From assembly GCA_002439165.1 (NCBI GenBank), contig DJTE01000008.1, positions 1 to 64,000 on the forward strand: 64,000 bases of DNA. Direction: 5' to 3'. Below, piece after piece: positions 42,644 to 51,062 of the stretch. The stretch's first letter is position 1. Each line of letters begins with the position of its first letter. Both the position numbers and the translations under genes were made by a program. Source of the DNA: Chryseobacterium indologenes (GTDB lineage Bacteria > Bacteroidota > Bacteroidia > Flavobacteriales > Weeksellaceae). Under the pieces are notes generated by a model that was not told the origin of the DNA, did not search any database, and saw nothing but the letters and a program-made list of their open reading frames with translations.

Positions 42644-43663
42644 TCAGATTTTCACTCTTTTCAGATAATCTCTCAAAGGTTTTTCAATAAATTGATAAAA
42701 CAGGATGGAGGTCAGGATAAGAACAGGAATATAAATCATAAATATAGTATCACTGTCCAGATAATATTTTCTAAGAATCTCTCTCAGAATATACAATATG
42801 GGAATGTGGGTGATATAGACAGCATAGCTCGCTTCGCCCAGATATTCCAGTGGCTTTAACGAAAACAGCTTTGTAAGTCTGCCGCTGTTCATAGAAATTA
42901 AAACAATAAGAGGGATAAAAAGCAAAGCCATCAGCCCGTTATGATAAAAAAGCGGAACAAAGATCAGGGCAAGAAGTATAGCCGTAAAGATGAGAATCAC
43001 CGGAATATCATAGTTCTTCTGTTTAAAATTCCTTACAAAGAAAATTCCGGCAAGGTTTCCCACCAGAAATTCATTGATGTGCATCAGGGGAAAATAATAC
43101 AGAAACTCATGGCTTTCGGTATGAGGACCCTGATAAGAGGGTGAAGCTTCATAAAGATGGGAAAACACCTGGCTTGTCACCCAGATTATTCCGGCAGCCA
43201 CCCAGATACTTTTATTCTTTTTTGAATACAAATGATTATACAGCAAAGGAAAGAGCAGATAAAACAGAAACTCCACAGAAATAGACCATCCGGGAAAATT
43301 CAGGACCATGGCTTTACCGGGAATCCAGCTTTGCAGACCCAGAAGATAAAGAACCGCATCTGTACTATTAAAACCGGAATACCGCGTTACCAGATAAAGC
43401 AGTAACCCCAGTACATACAACGGATAAATCCTGGCAAACCTGTTCTTATAATAATCAAAATACGCTATCTTCTCTTTCTTATGATACGCAATGATCATAA
43501 TAAATCCGGACAGGATAAAAAAATAACTTACCCCTACATTGGCTTTCAGAAAAATGTTTGAAATATAGCTTAGCTTATACAGAAACATATCTTTATTGAA
43601 ATGCGAAATGACAATTGCCATAGCCGCAAGAAACCGGGTAAAAGTAATCTGACTTATCTTCAT
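42644..43663 (-). CDS. Acyltransferase family 3 membrane protein (OafA/YrhL-like)
   Basis: The 339 residues have about ten membrane helices and the family hallmarks: FTRFLAAMAIVISHFN with the Arg and His thought to be catalytic, FFILSGFIM, and YYKNRFARIYPLY. These enzymes O-acetylate surface glycans at the outer face of the inner membrane. It lacks the SGNH domain some members have. It is transcribed from its own promoter candidate at 43775-43782 and ends just before the FkbH operon promoter. Confidence 0.9.
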   Translation of the reverse strand: MKISQITFTRFLAAMAIVISHFNKDMFLYKLSYISNIFLKANVGVSYFFILSGFIMIIAYHKKEKIAYFDYYKNRFARIYPLYVLGLLLYLVTRYSGFNSTDAVLYLLGLQSWIPGKAMVLNFPGWSISVEFLFYLLFPLLYNHLYSKKNKSIWVAAGIIWVTSQVFSHLYEASPSYQGPHTESHEFLYYFPLMHINEFLVGNLAGIFFVRNFKQKNYDIPVILIFTAILLALIFVPLFYHNGLMALLFIPLIVLISMNSGRLTKLFSLKPLEYLGEASYAVYITHIPILYILREILRKYYLDSDTIFMIYIPVLILTSILFYQFIEKPLRDYLKRVKI

Positions 43664-43774
43664 TCAAAAAAATTGTTCAACAGTATGATCTATTTTCAGT
43701 TAGCATTAAAAAATATTCAGGACATCCTAAAATAGCATACCATTAAAAATAAAATATACAGATCATCTGCCGGA

Positions 43775-43782
43775 CAAAAATA
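43775..43782 (-). promoter_or_regulatory. Promoter -7 element before the OafA-like gene
   Basis: On the minus strand TATTTTTG fits TAnnTTTG. It lies 111 nt before the ATG at 43663, just after the methyltransferase stop codon. Confidence 0.45.
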
Positions 43783-43794
43783 TAGTTCTGAAAT

Positions 43795-44565
43795 CTATTT
43801 GATGAAAACACCGATGTATTTACCTTCATATTCCACAACAGTGGTTTCTATACTGTTTTTTTCGCAGAAATCCTGATAAGCGGAATTGTCGCCAATATCA
43901 TCACTGATGAATACCCCGCCTTTTCTCAGATGCTGATACAATTCACCGTAGGCCCACATTCTTCCGTTATAGCTTTTATCGGAGTCATAGTGCAGCACAT
44001 CGAAAACCTGATTTTCAGAAAAGATTTTCGGCAGCGATTCACGGTCTGCAAAACGAAACAGTTTCCAGCTGCTCTTAAGCTGCTCCGGAACCACATAACC
44101 TACATACTGATCACCATCCTGCGCCAGATAAGGCATATCTGAACTGTACAGCGTACCGTCTCTTTTCACCAATGAAAGAAGTGATGCGAGTGAAGACCAG
44201 CCGTACGCTACGCCCGTTTCCACCACATTTTCAGCAGCAGTGAATTCACAGGCATAATAGATCAGCTCCAGAGCTCCCGGACCTCCCATTTTCACAGGGC
44301 ATTCCTTTTCCCTATGCTCTGCTGTTGCCAGTGCTTCACGGTAATCGGTACGGAAGGGTTCAATATCAAGTCCGAACAGCCTTGAGACCGCTTCTTTCTG
44401 GGAAACAGCCTTCTCCGCAGCCCAGGAATTGGTTTTTTCCTTTCCTTTGAATGCGTTGCTTCTGTTCACGGTGTTCTTAATGATTTTCCGGCCAAGTTCC
44501 GGATAAAGATCAGGCCTTTTCAGGTATCCTATAAATGTTTTGAGAACTCTTGTTATTTCGCTCAC
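43795..44565 (-). CDS. Class I SAM-dependent methyltransferase
   Basis: Predicted Methyltransf_24-like enzyme of 256 residues with a SAM-binding region NVVETGVAYGWSSLASLLSL, LYSSDMPY and an acidic pair in FDVLHYDSDKSYNGRM; GGVFISDDIGDN follows. It may O-methylate a sugar or the glycan end. I take the GTG at 44565 as start because a perfect -7 element (44585-44592) lies inside the longer frame that would begin at ATG 44607. The longer start would add 14 residues. Confidence 0.75.
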   Translation of the reverse strand: MSEITRVLKTFIGYLKRPDLYPELGRKIIKNTVNRSNAFKGKEKTNSWAAEKAVSQKEAVSRLFGLDIEPFRTDYREALATAEHREKECPVKMGGPGALELIYYACEFTAAENVVETGVAYGWSSLASLLSLVKRDGTLYSSDMPYLAQDGDQYVGYVVPEQLKSSWKLFRFADRESLPKIFSENQVFDVLHYDSDKSYNGRMWAYGELYQHLRKGGVFISDDIGDNSAYQDFCEKNSIETTVVEYEGKYIGVFIK

Positions 44566-44584
44566 TGTGTTGTCTTTAATACCG

Positions 44585-44592
44585 CAAAAATA
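44585..44592 (-). promoter_or_regulatory. Promoter -7 element before the methyltransferase
   Basis: On the minus strand TATTTTTG fits TAnnTTTG, 19 nt before the GTG start. It is divergent from, and 31 nt away from, the plus-strand element at 44624-44631, so one short region drives both directions. Confidence 0.55.
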
Positions 44593-44623
44593 AATATTTT
44601 TTTTCATTTATCTAAAAACAGAT

Positions 44624-44631
44624 TATATTTG
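44624..44631 (+). promoter_or_regulatory. Promoter -7 element before the LbH acyltransferase
   Basis: TATATTTG fits TAnnTTTG, 38 nt before the ATG at 44670. It probably drives the three genes to 47216. Confidence 0.55.
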
Positions 44632-44669
44632 TGATACCCAAGTGAAATGAAGAAAAATAAAAACCATAT

Positions 44670-45212
44670 ATGTTTTACAATCTTTTCGAGAAAATATACA
44701 GAAGGCAGCAGCTTTCTATCCTGAAAAAACACCCTGCCGTATTTTTTGAAAATATCAGACTCGGCGTTGGAGGGCGCTTTGTTCTTGCACAGGATCTGAA
44801 AAAAGTAAGTATCGGAAAATCGGTAGAGTTCAGAAATTACACCTGTATGCTTGTACTGAAAAACGCCACACTAGAGATTGGTGATCATTTTTTCATGAAT
44901 AATTTCTGCTCGATCAATTGCCTGGAACATATTTCAATAGGTGAAAATACTTTATTTGGCGAAAACGTAAAGCTTTACGATCATAATCATACCTATGAAA
45001 CCTCTCCCAAGTTCAAAGTACACCCTTCAGAATTTACAAAAGCTCCTATAAAAATAGGAAATAACTGCTGGCTCGGAAGCAATGTTACCGTACTGAAAGG
45101 TGTAACGATCGGAGACAACTGCATTATAGGAGCCGGATGCACCATATATAAAGATATTCCTGCCAATACGCAGGTCGTCAATAAACAGGATCTTGTTTTC
45201 AATACACTGTAA
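44670..45212 (+). CDS. Hexapeptide-repeat acyltransferase (WcaF/maltose O-acetyltransferase-like)
   Basis: The 180 residues have beta-helix repeats (VSIGKSVEFRNYTCM, LEIGDHFFMNNFCSI, ISIGENTLFGENVKL, IKIGNNCWLGSNVTV, VTIGDNCIIGAGCTI) and the catalytic-histidine region YDHNH. An acetyl-CoA-dependent sugar O-acetyltransferase is likely. It is followed 1 bp later by a GT2 gene, so the two are coupled. Confidence 0.83.
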   Translation: MFYNLFEKIYRRQQLSILKKHPAVFFENIRLGVGGRFVLAQDLKKVSIGKSVEFRNYTCMLVLKNATLEIGDHFFMNNFCSINCLEHISIGENTLFGENVKLYDHNHTYETSPKFKVHPSEFTKAPIKIGNNCWLGSNVTVLKGVTIGDNCIIGAGCTIYKDIPANTQVVNKQDLVFNTL

Positions 45213-45213
45213 A

Positions 45214-46053
45214 ATGAAATTTTCCGTACTTATTGCTCACTACAACAATGCCGTTCTCTTCAAAGACTGTTACAGTTCCCTGAAAAAGCAAACCTATAAA
45301 AACTGGGAGGCGGTTATTCTGGATGATGCTTCCTCCGAAGAAGAAAAAGAACAGATCCGTACCATGATTGCCGGAGATGAACAGTTCCGTTTTTTTGAAA
45401 ATGAAAATAACTGCGGCGTAGGGGTTACCAAGAGTAAACTTATAGAACTGGCAACGGGCGAAATCTGTGGTTTTGTAGATCCTGATGACGCTATTCTCCC
45501 TACCGCGATCGAAAAAGCCGTGGAGGTATTCGCAAGAAAGAAAAATGTAGTCCTGGCCTATTCCCGTTTTATGAGCTGTGACAAAGATCTTAAACCTATC
45601 GCTCCCTTCAGATCTGCCATGCAGGTACAGAATAAGGATCCGTATTTTTTCAATTATCCTATTCAGATTGCCCATTTTGTGACTTTCCGGAAAGATATTT
45701 ACGAGCAGACAGAAAAGATGAATACAGAGCTTAAAATTTCAGAAGATCAGGATCTCTATTTAAAAATGTACGAAAAGGGAGATGTTTACTTCATTGATGA
45801 CACCAATTATCTTTACAGGACCCATCCAGGAGGTATTTCCCAAAACGACAACAAATCCAGATCCTACGAATATTTTGCCCAGGTTGTATTTAATGCACTG
45901 AAAAGGAGAAAAATCAGGACAATCAATGGTAAAAAAGTACCTGAAACCTATTCCGGTCATCAGGAAATTTTCGCTCTTCTGGAATATCAGAATACCATTC
46001 CGTATAGGATAAAAAGAAAAATCTCCATTACTTTACAGAAAATTTTCAGGTAA
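45214..46053 (+). CDS. Family 2 glycosyltransferase
   Basis: The 279 residues (ATG 45214, 1 bp after the upstream stop) match the GT2 at 22658 closely: FSVLIAHYNNAVLFKDCY, EAVILDDASSEEE, the CGFVDPDDA metal motif, and ISEDQDLYLKMYEKG. An upstream ATG at 45193 would overlap the previous gene and is not needed. Its stop overlaps the next ATG (TAATG). Confidence 0.87.
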   Translation: MKFSVLIAHYNNAVLFKDCYSSLKKQTYKNWEAVILDDASSEEEKEQIRTMIAGDEQFRFFENENNCGVGVTKSKLIELATGEICGFVDPDDAILPTAIEKAVEVFARKKNVVLAYSRFMSCDKDLKPIAPFRSAMQVQNKDPYFFNYPIQIAHFVTFRKDIYEQTEKMNTELKISEDQDLYLKMYEKGDVYFIDDTNYLYRTHPGGISQNDNKSRSYEYFAQVVFNALKRRKIRTINGKKVPETYSGHQEIFALLEYQNTIPYRIKRKISITLQKIFR

Positions 46054-47216
46054 TGCCCGAAGAAAATAAAAAAATAAACATCCTTTTCAGACACCGTTCC
46101 ATGGAAATGGGCGGAGTGGAAAAAGTAATTCTCAGTATCATCAGGAATCTCAATCCTGAAAAGTTCGACATTACGGTATGCCTGAATCTCAATCAGGGCG
46201 AGCTCAGAGATGAGTTTCCGCAACATGTAAGAAAGGTATATCTTGCAGACGGCAGAGAAGATTTCTCTCAAAATCCTCTGATTCACAAACTGCAGCTGAT
46301 CCGCAGAAGGCTGAAACTTGCCAAAGCACAGAAAAATCATAAAATAACCGACCGTATTCTGGGAAATAAAAGATTCGATGTGGAAATTGCTCCTACTTAC
46401 TCGGCTTTTTCATCAGTTATCCATTCCAGCAATAAAGACTCCAAAAAAATAGGATGGTTTCACTCGGAGATCAATATCCCCGGTATGAAACCTCTGGTTC
46501 CTGATATTCTTGAAAATTTCCCGCAGTTTGATCACATGATCTACTGTTCCCAGAAAATCAAAGATATTATGCACCGGTCTTACCCGGACCTGCCCTACCC
46601 GGCTGAAAGCGTAGTGATCAACGCCATTCCTATTGAAGAAATAAAAAAGAAGGCCGAAGAAAAAATTGAAGACCTTCCTGAAGGACCTGTCTTTGTTTCC
46701 GTAGGACGGCTTCACGGCAGAAAAGGCTATCATAAACTTATCGACGCTCATAAAAGGCTTATTGACGAAGGGTTTCATCACAGTATCCTTATCCTGGGCA
46801 ATGGTGAGGAAATGAAAAACCTGACGGAACAGATTCATGCTAATAACGTTCAGAATACCTTTATTTTGGGTGGCAACAGAATGAACCCTTATCCGTACAT
46901 TAAAAATGCCGACTACTTTATTCTTCCTTCCGAATCTGAAGCCTGGCCTCTGGTGATTGCCGAAGCCCTGATACTGCAAAAGCCGATTATCGCTACGGAT
47001 ACCGGAGATGTAGGGGTTATGATCAGAGACCGTGAAACCGGATACCTCATCAGTTATGATACGAATGAAATGTATGAAGCCATGAAAGTTTTCCTGACTG
47101 ACCCTGAGCTTGTTGCCGGAATCAGAAAAAATCTTGAAACCATAGAAGATCAGTTTGATAATCAGAAAATTTTTGATGCCGTGGAAGGAATCATTGAAGG
47201 CCTGGTAAAAAAATAA
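46053..47216 (+). CDS. Family 4 glycosyltransferase
   Basis: GT-B enzyme of 387 residues with the acceptor-side loop FRHRSMEMGGVEKVIL, VSVGRLHGRKGYHKLIDA, and the donor site PSESEAWPLVIAEALILQKPI with the E-x7-E pattern. It is related to the enzyme at 52033-53181. Its stop codon abuts the stop of the convergent SDR gene without any spacer. Confidence 0.9.
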   Translation: MPEENKKINILFRHRSMEMGGVEKVILSIIRNLNPEKFDITVCLNLNQGELRDEFPQHVRKVYLADGREDFSQNPLIHKLQLIRRRLKLAKAQKNHKITDRILGNKRFDVEIAPTYSAFSSVIHSSNKDSKKIGWFHSEINIPGMKPLVPDILENFPQFDHMIYCSQKIKDIMHRSYPDLPYPAESVVINAIPIEEIKKKAEEKIEDLPEGPVFVSVGRLHGRKGYHKLIDAHKRLIDEGFHHSILILGNGEEMKNLTEQIHANNVQNTFILGGNRMNPYPYIKNADYFILPSESEAWPLVIAEALILQKPIIATDTGDVGVMIRDRETGYLISYDTNEMYEAMKVFLTDPELVAGIRKNLETIEDQFDNQKIFDAVEGIIEGLVKK

Positions 47217-47975
47217 TTACTGGGCAGAATACCCTCCGTCTACCACCATATTGGTTCCTGTAATCCATTTCGCAGCATCTGATAGCAGGAAAATGCAGGC
47301 ATTGGCTACATCCTCAGGCTTTCCTATTCCCAGCGGATGTTTTTTAAGGATCTCTTCCGCTGCCTCTTCACCTATATTTTCGAACATTTTTTCCAAAATA
47401 GGGGTATCTACCATAGCAGGGCTGATACTGTTTACTCTCACACCGCTTCTTGAAAGTTCCATTGCCAGGGAACGTGCCCCGGAAACAACGGCTCCTTTGC
47501 TGGCAGAATAAGCAGCCTTACCTATTTCCCCTACCATTCCGGCCACCGAGGAAATGAATACAAAAGCAGAGGTTTCGGTTTTATATTTCTTAAGGGACAG
47601 AATTTTGGCAATTTCAAAACCGGAGATCACATTCACTGCAAAAATATCATGATAAAGCTGAGGCGTATGTTTTTTCAGCGGCAGTGTTTTTTCTATTCCT
47701 GCACAATGGATAAATCCTGAAATTTTTCCTAAAACAGCTGTTTTCCCGGCAATCAGTTGCTCCAGGTTTTCTGCCAGGGTAATATCTGCGATAATAATTT
47801 CTGCTTTAATGTCAGGAGAAAGCATGGATACCGTTTTTTGAAGCTCTTCTTCATTTCTTGCGATCAGGATAAGATCTGCCCCGGCCTTACTGCATTCTAC
47901 AGAACAGCTTCTCCCGATTCCGGAAGAAGCCCCTGTAATAAGAATTGTTTTATCTTTTAACGAAAACCGATTCAT
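47217..47975 (-). CDS. SDR-family 3-oxoacyl-ACP reductase-like protein
   Basis: The 252 residues have TGASSGIG (14-21), the catalytic serines at 142-143 and the Tyr156-x-x-x-Lys160 pair in AAYSASKGAVV, with VNSISPAMVDTPI and the C-terminal VDGGYSAQ usual in FabG proteins. It shares one base with the ACP gene, and KAS III is next, so reduction of the beta-keto product of that KAS III while bound to that ACP is a direct inference. It is a second ketoreductase besides 39376. Confidence 0.87.
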   Translation of the reverse strand: MNRFSLKDKTILITGASSGIGRSCSVECSKAGADLILIARNEEELQKTVSMLSPDIKAEIIIADITLAENLEQLIAGKTAVLGKISGFIHCAGIEKTLPLKKHTPQLYHDIFAVNVISGFEIAKILSLKKYKTETSAFVFISSVAGMVGEIGKAAYSASKGAVVSGARSLAMELSRSGVRVNSISPAMVDTPILEKMFENIGEEAAEEILKKHPLGIGKPEDVANACIFLLSDAAKWITGTNMVVDGGYSAQ

Positions 47976-48208
47976 TAATCTTCGAAATTTTCTTTACCGA
48001 TGATGTCTACCAGGTCCGATACTTTTTCTATATCTTTAAACTGCTTGGTATCAATTTTCTTGTTAAAATTTTCGTCAACAAATGCAATAACGGAAAGCAG
48101 GCTGATAGAGTCATAGCTTTCCAGCTCTTTCAGATTGGTATCCAATGTAAGCGTTTGGTCTTCTTCCAGTTCTTCCTGTAATTTTTCTAAAAAAACGGAT
48201 GTCTTCAT
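47975..48208 (-). CDS. Acyl carrier protein
   Basis: The 77-residue acidic protein has its phosphopantetheine site as ESYDSISLLSVIAFVDENF, with Ser34 as the attachment residue; Ile replaces the usual Leu after Ser. It starts 31 bp after KAS III and its stop shares one base with the ketoreductase ATG. It is the third ACP in the locus and belongs to a minimal condense-and-reduce operon. Confidence 0.88.
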   Translation of the reverse strand: MKTSVFLEKLQEELEEDQTLTLDTNLKELESYDSISLLSVIAFVDENFNKKIDTKQFKDIEKVSDLVDIIGKENFED

Positions 48209-48239
48209 ATTTTTTATTTTATGGCTTTATATATTATCA

Positions 48240-49214
48240 TTAAATTTCAATAATAGTGGCTCCCCAGGAGTATCCTACTCCAAAACCGGCCAACAGGACA
48301 CGGTCTCCCTGCTTCAGCATTCCCTTATCCATCATATCTTTCAGTGCAATCGGAATGGTAGCCGACACGGTATTTCCTGTATTCTCCATGTTAATATAGA
48401 ACTTTTCTGCGGGAATTTTAGTTTTTTTTCTTAAATAATTCAGCATAAAAGAATTGGCCTGGTGAAAAACAAAATAGTCTATATCATCCATAGTAAGCCC
48501 GTTGGTTTCCAGCGTTTCTTTTACCAGTCCCGGAATATTTTCAATAGTGAAATTAAAGATCTCAGGCCCGTTCATATAAAGATTTCCGGGATCGAACTCA
48601 TTTTCAGGATTCAGCTGGAAATCTGTTTTGAAAGCCCCTTTTTTTACAATAAGGTTTTCAGCACCGCTTCCGTCTGTACCCAGGCAGAATTTATAATCTC
48701 CGGCTCCTGTATCCTTTTCAATGATGGTGGAAGCTGATGCATCTCCGAATATACTGCGGTTGGCTTTGTCTTTACGGTTGATATGCTTCGTATAGGTCTC
48801 CGCAGTGATCAGCAGAACGTTTTCTGCAATACCTGCGGCTATTAATCCTTTAGCAAAAGCCATTCCATATACAAAACCGGAACATCCGAGATTGAAATCC
48901 ATGGCTCCGATATTTTTTCTGAGCCCCAGCCTGTCCTGAAGAAGGCACGCCGTAGTAGGAAGAAAATAATCAGGGCTCTGTGTACAGAAAAGAATAAAAT
49001 CTACTTTATCTCTTTCGTAGCTTTCGAAAAGCTTTTCAGACGACTTTACGGCAAGCTCCAGTACCGTCTCATGGGCTGCCGAAATATGGCGCTGCCGGAT
49101 GCCTACTTTTTCATGAATCCTTTCGGAACTCCATTCAGGGAACTCTTTTTCCAAATCCTCATTGGTAAGAACCAGTTCCGGCAGATAATATTCTATTTTG
49201 GAAACTTTTATCAT
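48240..49214 (-). CDS. 3-oxoacyl-ACP synthase III (FabH-like)
   Basis: The 324 residues keep Cys111 (NLGCSG), His251 (FHQAN) and Asn281 (GNTVSA), plus GVGYSWGA. It is a paralog of 11937-12905, sharing CTQSPDYFLP, LITAETYTKHI and FMLNYLRK-like blocks. The operon KAS III-ACP-ketoreductase could make a 3-hydroxyacyl-ACP from an acyl-CoA starter and malonyl-ACP. Having two such paralogs in one glycan locus suggests two different acyl substituents or two rounds of extension. Confidence 0.9.
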   Translation of the reverse strand: MIKVSKIEYYLPELVLTNEDLEKEFPEWSSERIHEKVGIRQRHISAAHETVLELAVKSSEKLFESYERDKVDFILFCTQSPDYFLPTTACLLQDRLGLRKNIGAMDFNLGCSGFVYGMAFAKGLIAAGIAENVLLITAETYTKHINRKDKANRSIFGDASASTIIEKDTGAGDYKFCLGTDGSGAENLIVKKGAFKTDFQLNPENEFDPGNLYMNGPEIFNFTIENIPGLVKETLETNGLTMDDIDYFVFHQANSFMLNYLRKKTKIPAEKFYINMENTGNTVSATIPIALKDMMDKGMLKQGDRVLLAGFGVGYSWGATIIEI

Positions 49215-49237
49215 ATTAAATAAATTCTTTTTCTTTG

Positions 49238-49256
49238 CAAAAGTAAAACAAATTTA
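49238..49256 (-). promoter_or_regulatory. Two overlapping promoter -7 elements before KAS III
   Basis: On the minus strand TACTTTTG (49245-49238) and TAAATTTG (49256-49249) both fit TAnnTTTG. They lie 24 and 35 nt before the ATG at 49214. Either or both may drive the KAS III-ACP-ketoreductase operon; the divergent acyltransferase gene begins only 6 nt away. Confidence 0.5.
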
Positions 49257-49261
49257 CAACA

Positions 49262-49831
49262 ATGATCTTCATATACAGAATAGTATTGAAAATACATTCC
49301 GTCTACCATTCATTTCTGAACAGGGCCAGCCTTGAAGCAGCCAAATTCCGTGGTATGAAAGTGGGGAAAAGCTTCAATATGCCGGATAAAGTTTATTTCG
49401 GAACAGAGCCTTATCTTATTGAGATCGGGGATAATGTGAATATTGCGGCAAATGTAAGATTTATCAACCACGGAGGAACAACCACTCTTCTGAGAAGGCT
49501 TCCCGGTTATGAGGATGCCCGGATTTTCGGATGGATAAAAATAGGAAATAACTGTACCATCGGACTGAACTGTGTAATCACACAGGATGTGCAGATCGGT
49601 AACAACTGTATCCTGGGTGCCAACTCTGTTCTGTCGCAGTCTATGCCGGACAATACGGTATTCATCGGCAACCCGGCTCAGTTTCTCTGCACCATAGAAG
49701 ATTACGGCGACATTATCTTGAAAAACAATCCGGAATACCCCCGGGAGCTGGAAAAAGACAGGAAAAAACTGGATGAATATATTAAGGCCAACCTGCCTTA
49801 TAAATTCAAAAAAGCAAGAAGAATTAAATAG
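49262..49831 (+). CDS. Hexapeptide-repeat acyltransferase
   Basis: The 189 residues contain the beta-helix repeats IEIGDNVNIAANVRFI, IKIGNNCTIGLNCVI and VQIGNNCILGANSVL, with the His of FINHGG as a candidate catalytic residue. The C-terminus is a charged helix. It is transcribed away from the KAS III operon, so the two may share a control region. An O-acetyl- or N-acyltransferase role on a sugar is likely. Confidence 0.82.
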   Translation: MIFIYRIVLKIHSVYHSFLNRASLEAAKFRGMKVGKSFNMPDKVYFGTEPYLIEIGDNVNIAANVRFINHGGTTTLLRRLPGYEDARIFGWIKIGNNCTIGLNCVITQDVQIGNNCILGANSVLSQSMPDNTVFIGNPAQFLCTIEDYGDIILKNNPEYPRELEKDRKKLDEYIKANLPYKFKKARRIK

Positions 49832-49891
49832 TATCTGAGGCCGGTCCCTTAAAGACTGCTGTTTCCCAACACTCCTCTAAGTTCTTTTTTA

Positions 49892-49899
49892 TATTTTTG
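49892..49899 (+). promoter_or_regulatory. Promoter -7 element before the GT4 at 49932
   Basis: TATTTTTG fits TAnnTTTG, 32 nt before the ATG. It likely drives the four genes to 53747, which are close or overlapping. Confidence 0.55.
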
Positions 49900-49931
49900 C
49901 AACAGTCATTCCCTGACGAATTGAAAACCAA

Positions 49932-51062
49932 ATGAAAAAAAAAATATTATTTGTCTATTACCAGAATATAAAAATCGGAGGTGTTGCCAAAGTACTGGCC
50001 AATCTTACCTCAGAGCTGGCTGATGAAGGCTACGATATTGAGATCCTTTTTCTCATGGCTCCCCATCCTGATTTTTATAAGATCCATCCCAACATAAAAA
50101 AACACTACATCAATTCTTTTGCAGACAAATACTCAAAGTTTGCCACGCATATTAATAATAAGTACAGATCAGTTCCCAAAATTTACACCGTGTATTCTTA
50201 TCTCTATGACTGGGGTTCGTACCGTGTACTCCGGGAATGGATCAGGGAAAATCATCACCGTTATGAAACAGTTGTAGCCTGCTGGTATAAGCTGGCCACC
50301 ATGCTTTCTTTTGAAAAAGAGATCAGCAAAAAGACCATTACCTGGGAACATTCTTCCTTCAGGATTGGCGGTGTTGTTTACGATAAAATGCTGAGAAGGA
50401 ACTACAAAAATCTGAAGGCTGTTGTTTCCATCAATAAACCTTCGGTAAAGTATTATGAACAGTTCGGCAAAACATTTTTTATTCCCAATCTTTCGGATGG
50501 GATATATGAAAGGCTGGAATTTACACCTCCTGAAAAAAAGGAGAAGCTGATCAGTTTTGCGGGAAGACTGGATAAAACCAAAAATGCCATAGAACTGGTG
50601 AAAATTTTTCACGAAACGCCCAAACCCTCCGGCTGGAAACTGCAGATCATTGGTGATGGCCCGGAAAAAGACAATATCCTGGAATACATCAGAACTCATC
50701 ATCTGGAAGACCAGGTTGTTCTGCTGGGTGCCAGACTTCCCGAAGAAGTAGCTGCTTTGATGCAGAAATCAAAGATCTTTATTTTCACTTCTTTAAGTGA
50801 AGCATTCGGGCTGGTGCTTGTAGAAGCCATGTTCTGCAGCAATGCCATTATTTCCTATAACTGCGAATTCGGCCCGTCAGACATTATCAATGAGAAAAAC
50901 GGTTTTTTAATTCCTTTACATGACAGGAAAATGTTTGCTGAAAAGCTTGAATTTCTTATTCATGATGATCAGTTTCTGACAGATCTTATGAGATCGTCTT
51001 TTGAAGAATCACAAAAGTGGAGAAAGGAAAAAATTATAGAGCAATGGAAGGAGATACTTTAG
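49932..51062 (+). CDS. Family 4 glycosyltransferase
   Basis: The 376-residue GT-B protein has ILFVYYQNIKIGGVAKVLANL, ISFAGRLDKTKNAIELVKIF, and the donor site TSLSEAFGLVLVEAMFCSNAI. It overlaps the next GT2 by about 19 bp at ATG 51044. No membrane helix is seen. Confidence 0.9.
   Translation: MKKKILFVYYQNIKIGGVAKVLANLTSELADEGYDIEILFLMAPHPDFYKIHPNIKKHYINSFADKYSKFATHINNKYRSVPKIYTVYSYLYDWGSYRVLREWIRENHHRYETVVACWYKLATMLSFEKEISKKTITWEHSSFRIGGVVYDKMLRRNYKNLKAVVSINKPSVKYYEQFGKTFFIPNLSDGIYERLEFTPPEKKEKLISFAGRLDKTKNAIELVKIFHETPKPSGWKLQIIGDGPEKDNILEYIRTHHLEDQVVLLGARLPEEVAALMQKSKIFIFTSLSEAFGLVLVEAMFCSNAIISYNCEFGPSDIINEKNGFLIPLHDRKMFAEKLEFLIHDDQFLTDLMRSSFEESQKWRKEKIIEQWKEIL

Noticed and set aside
46413..46979. 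Minus-strand open frame of 188 codons
   Set aside because: It is antisense to the GT4 gene with intact donor-site motifs; the translated sequence resembles no family.
50169..50702. Minus-strand open frame of 177 codons
   Set aside because: It is antisense to the GT4 gene at 49932 and shows no motif or start signal.
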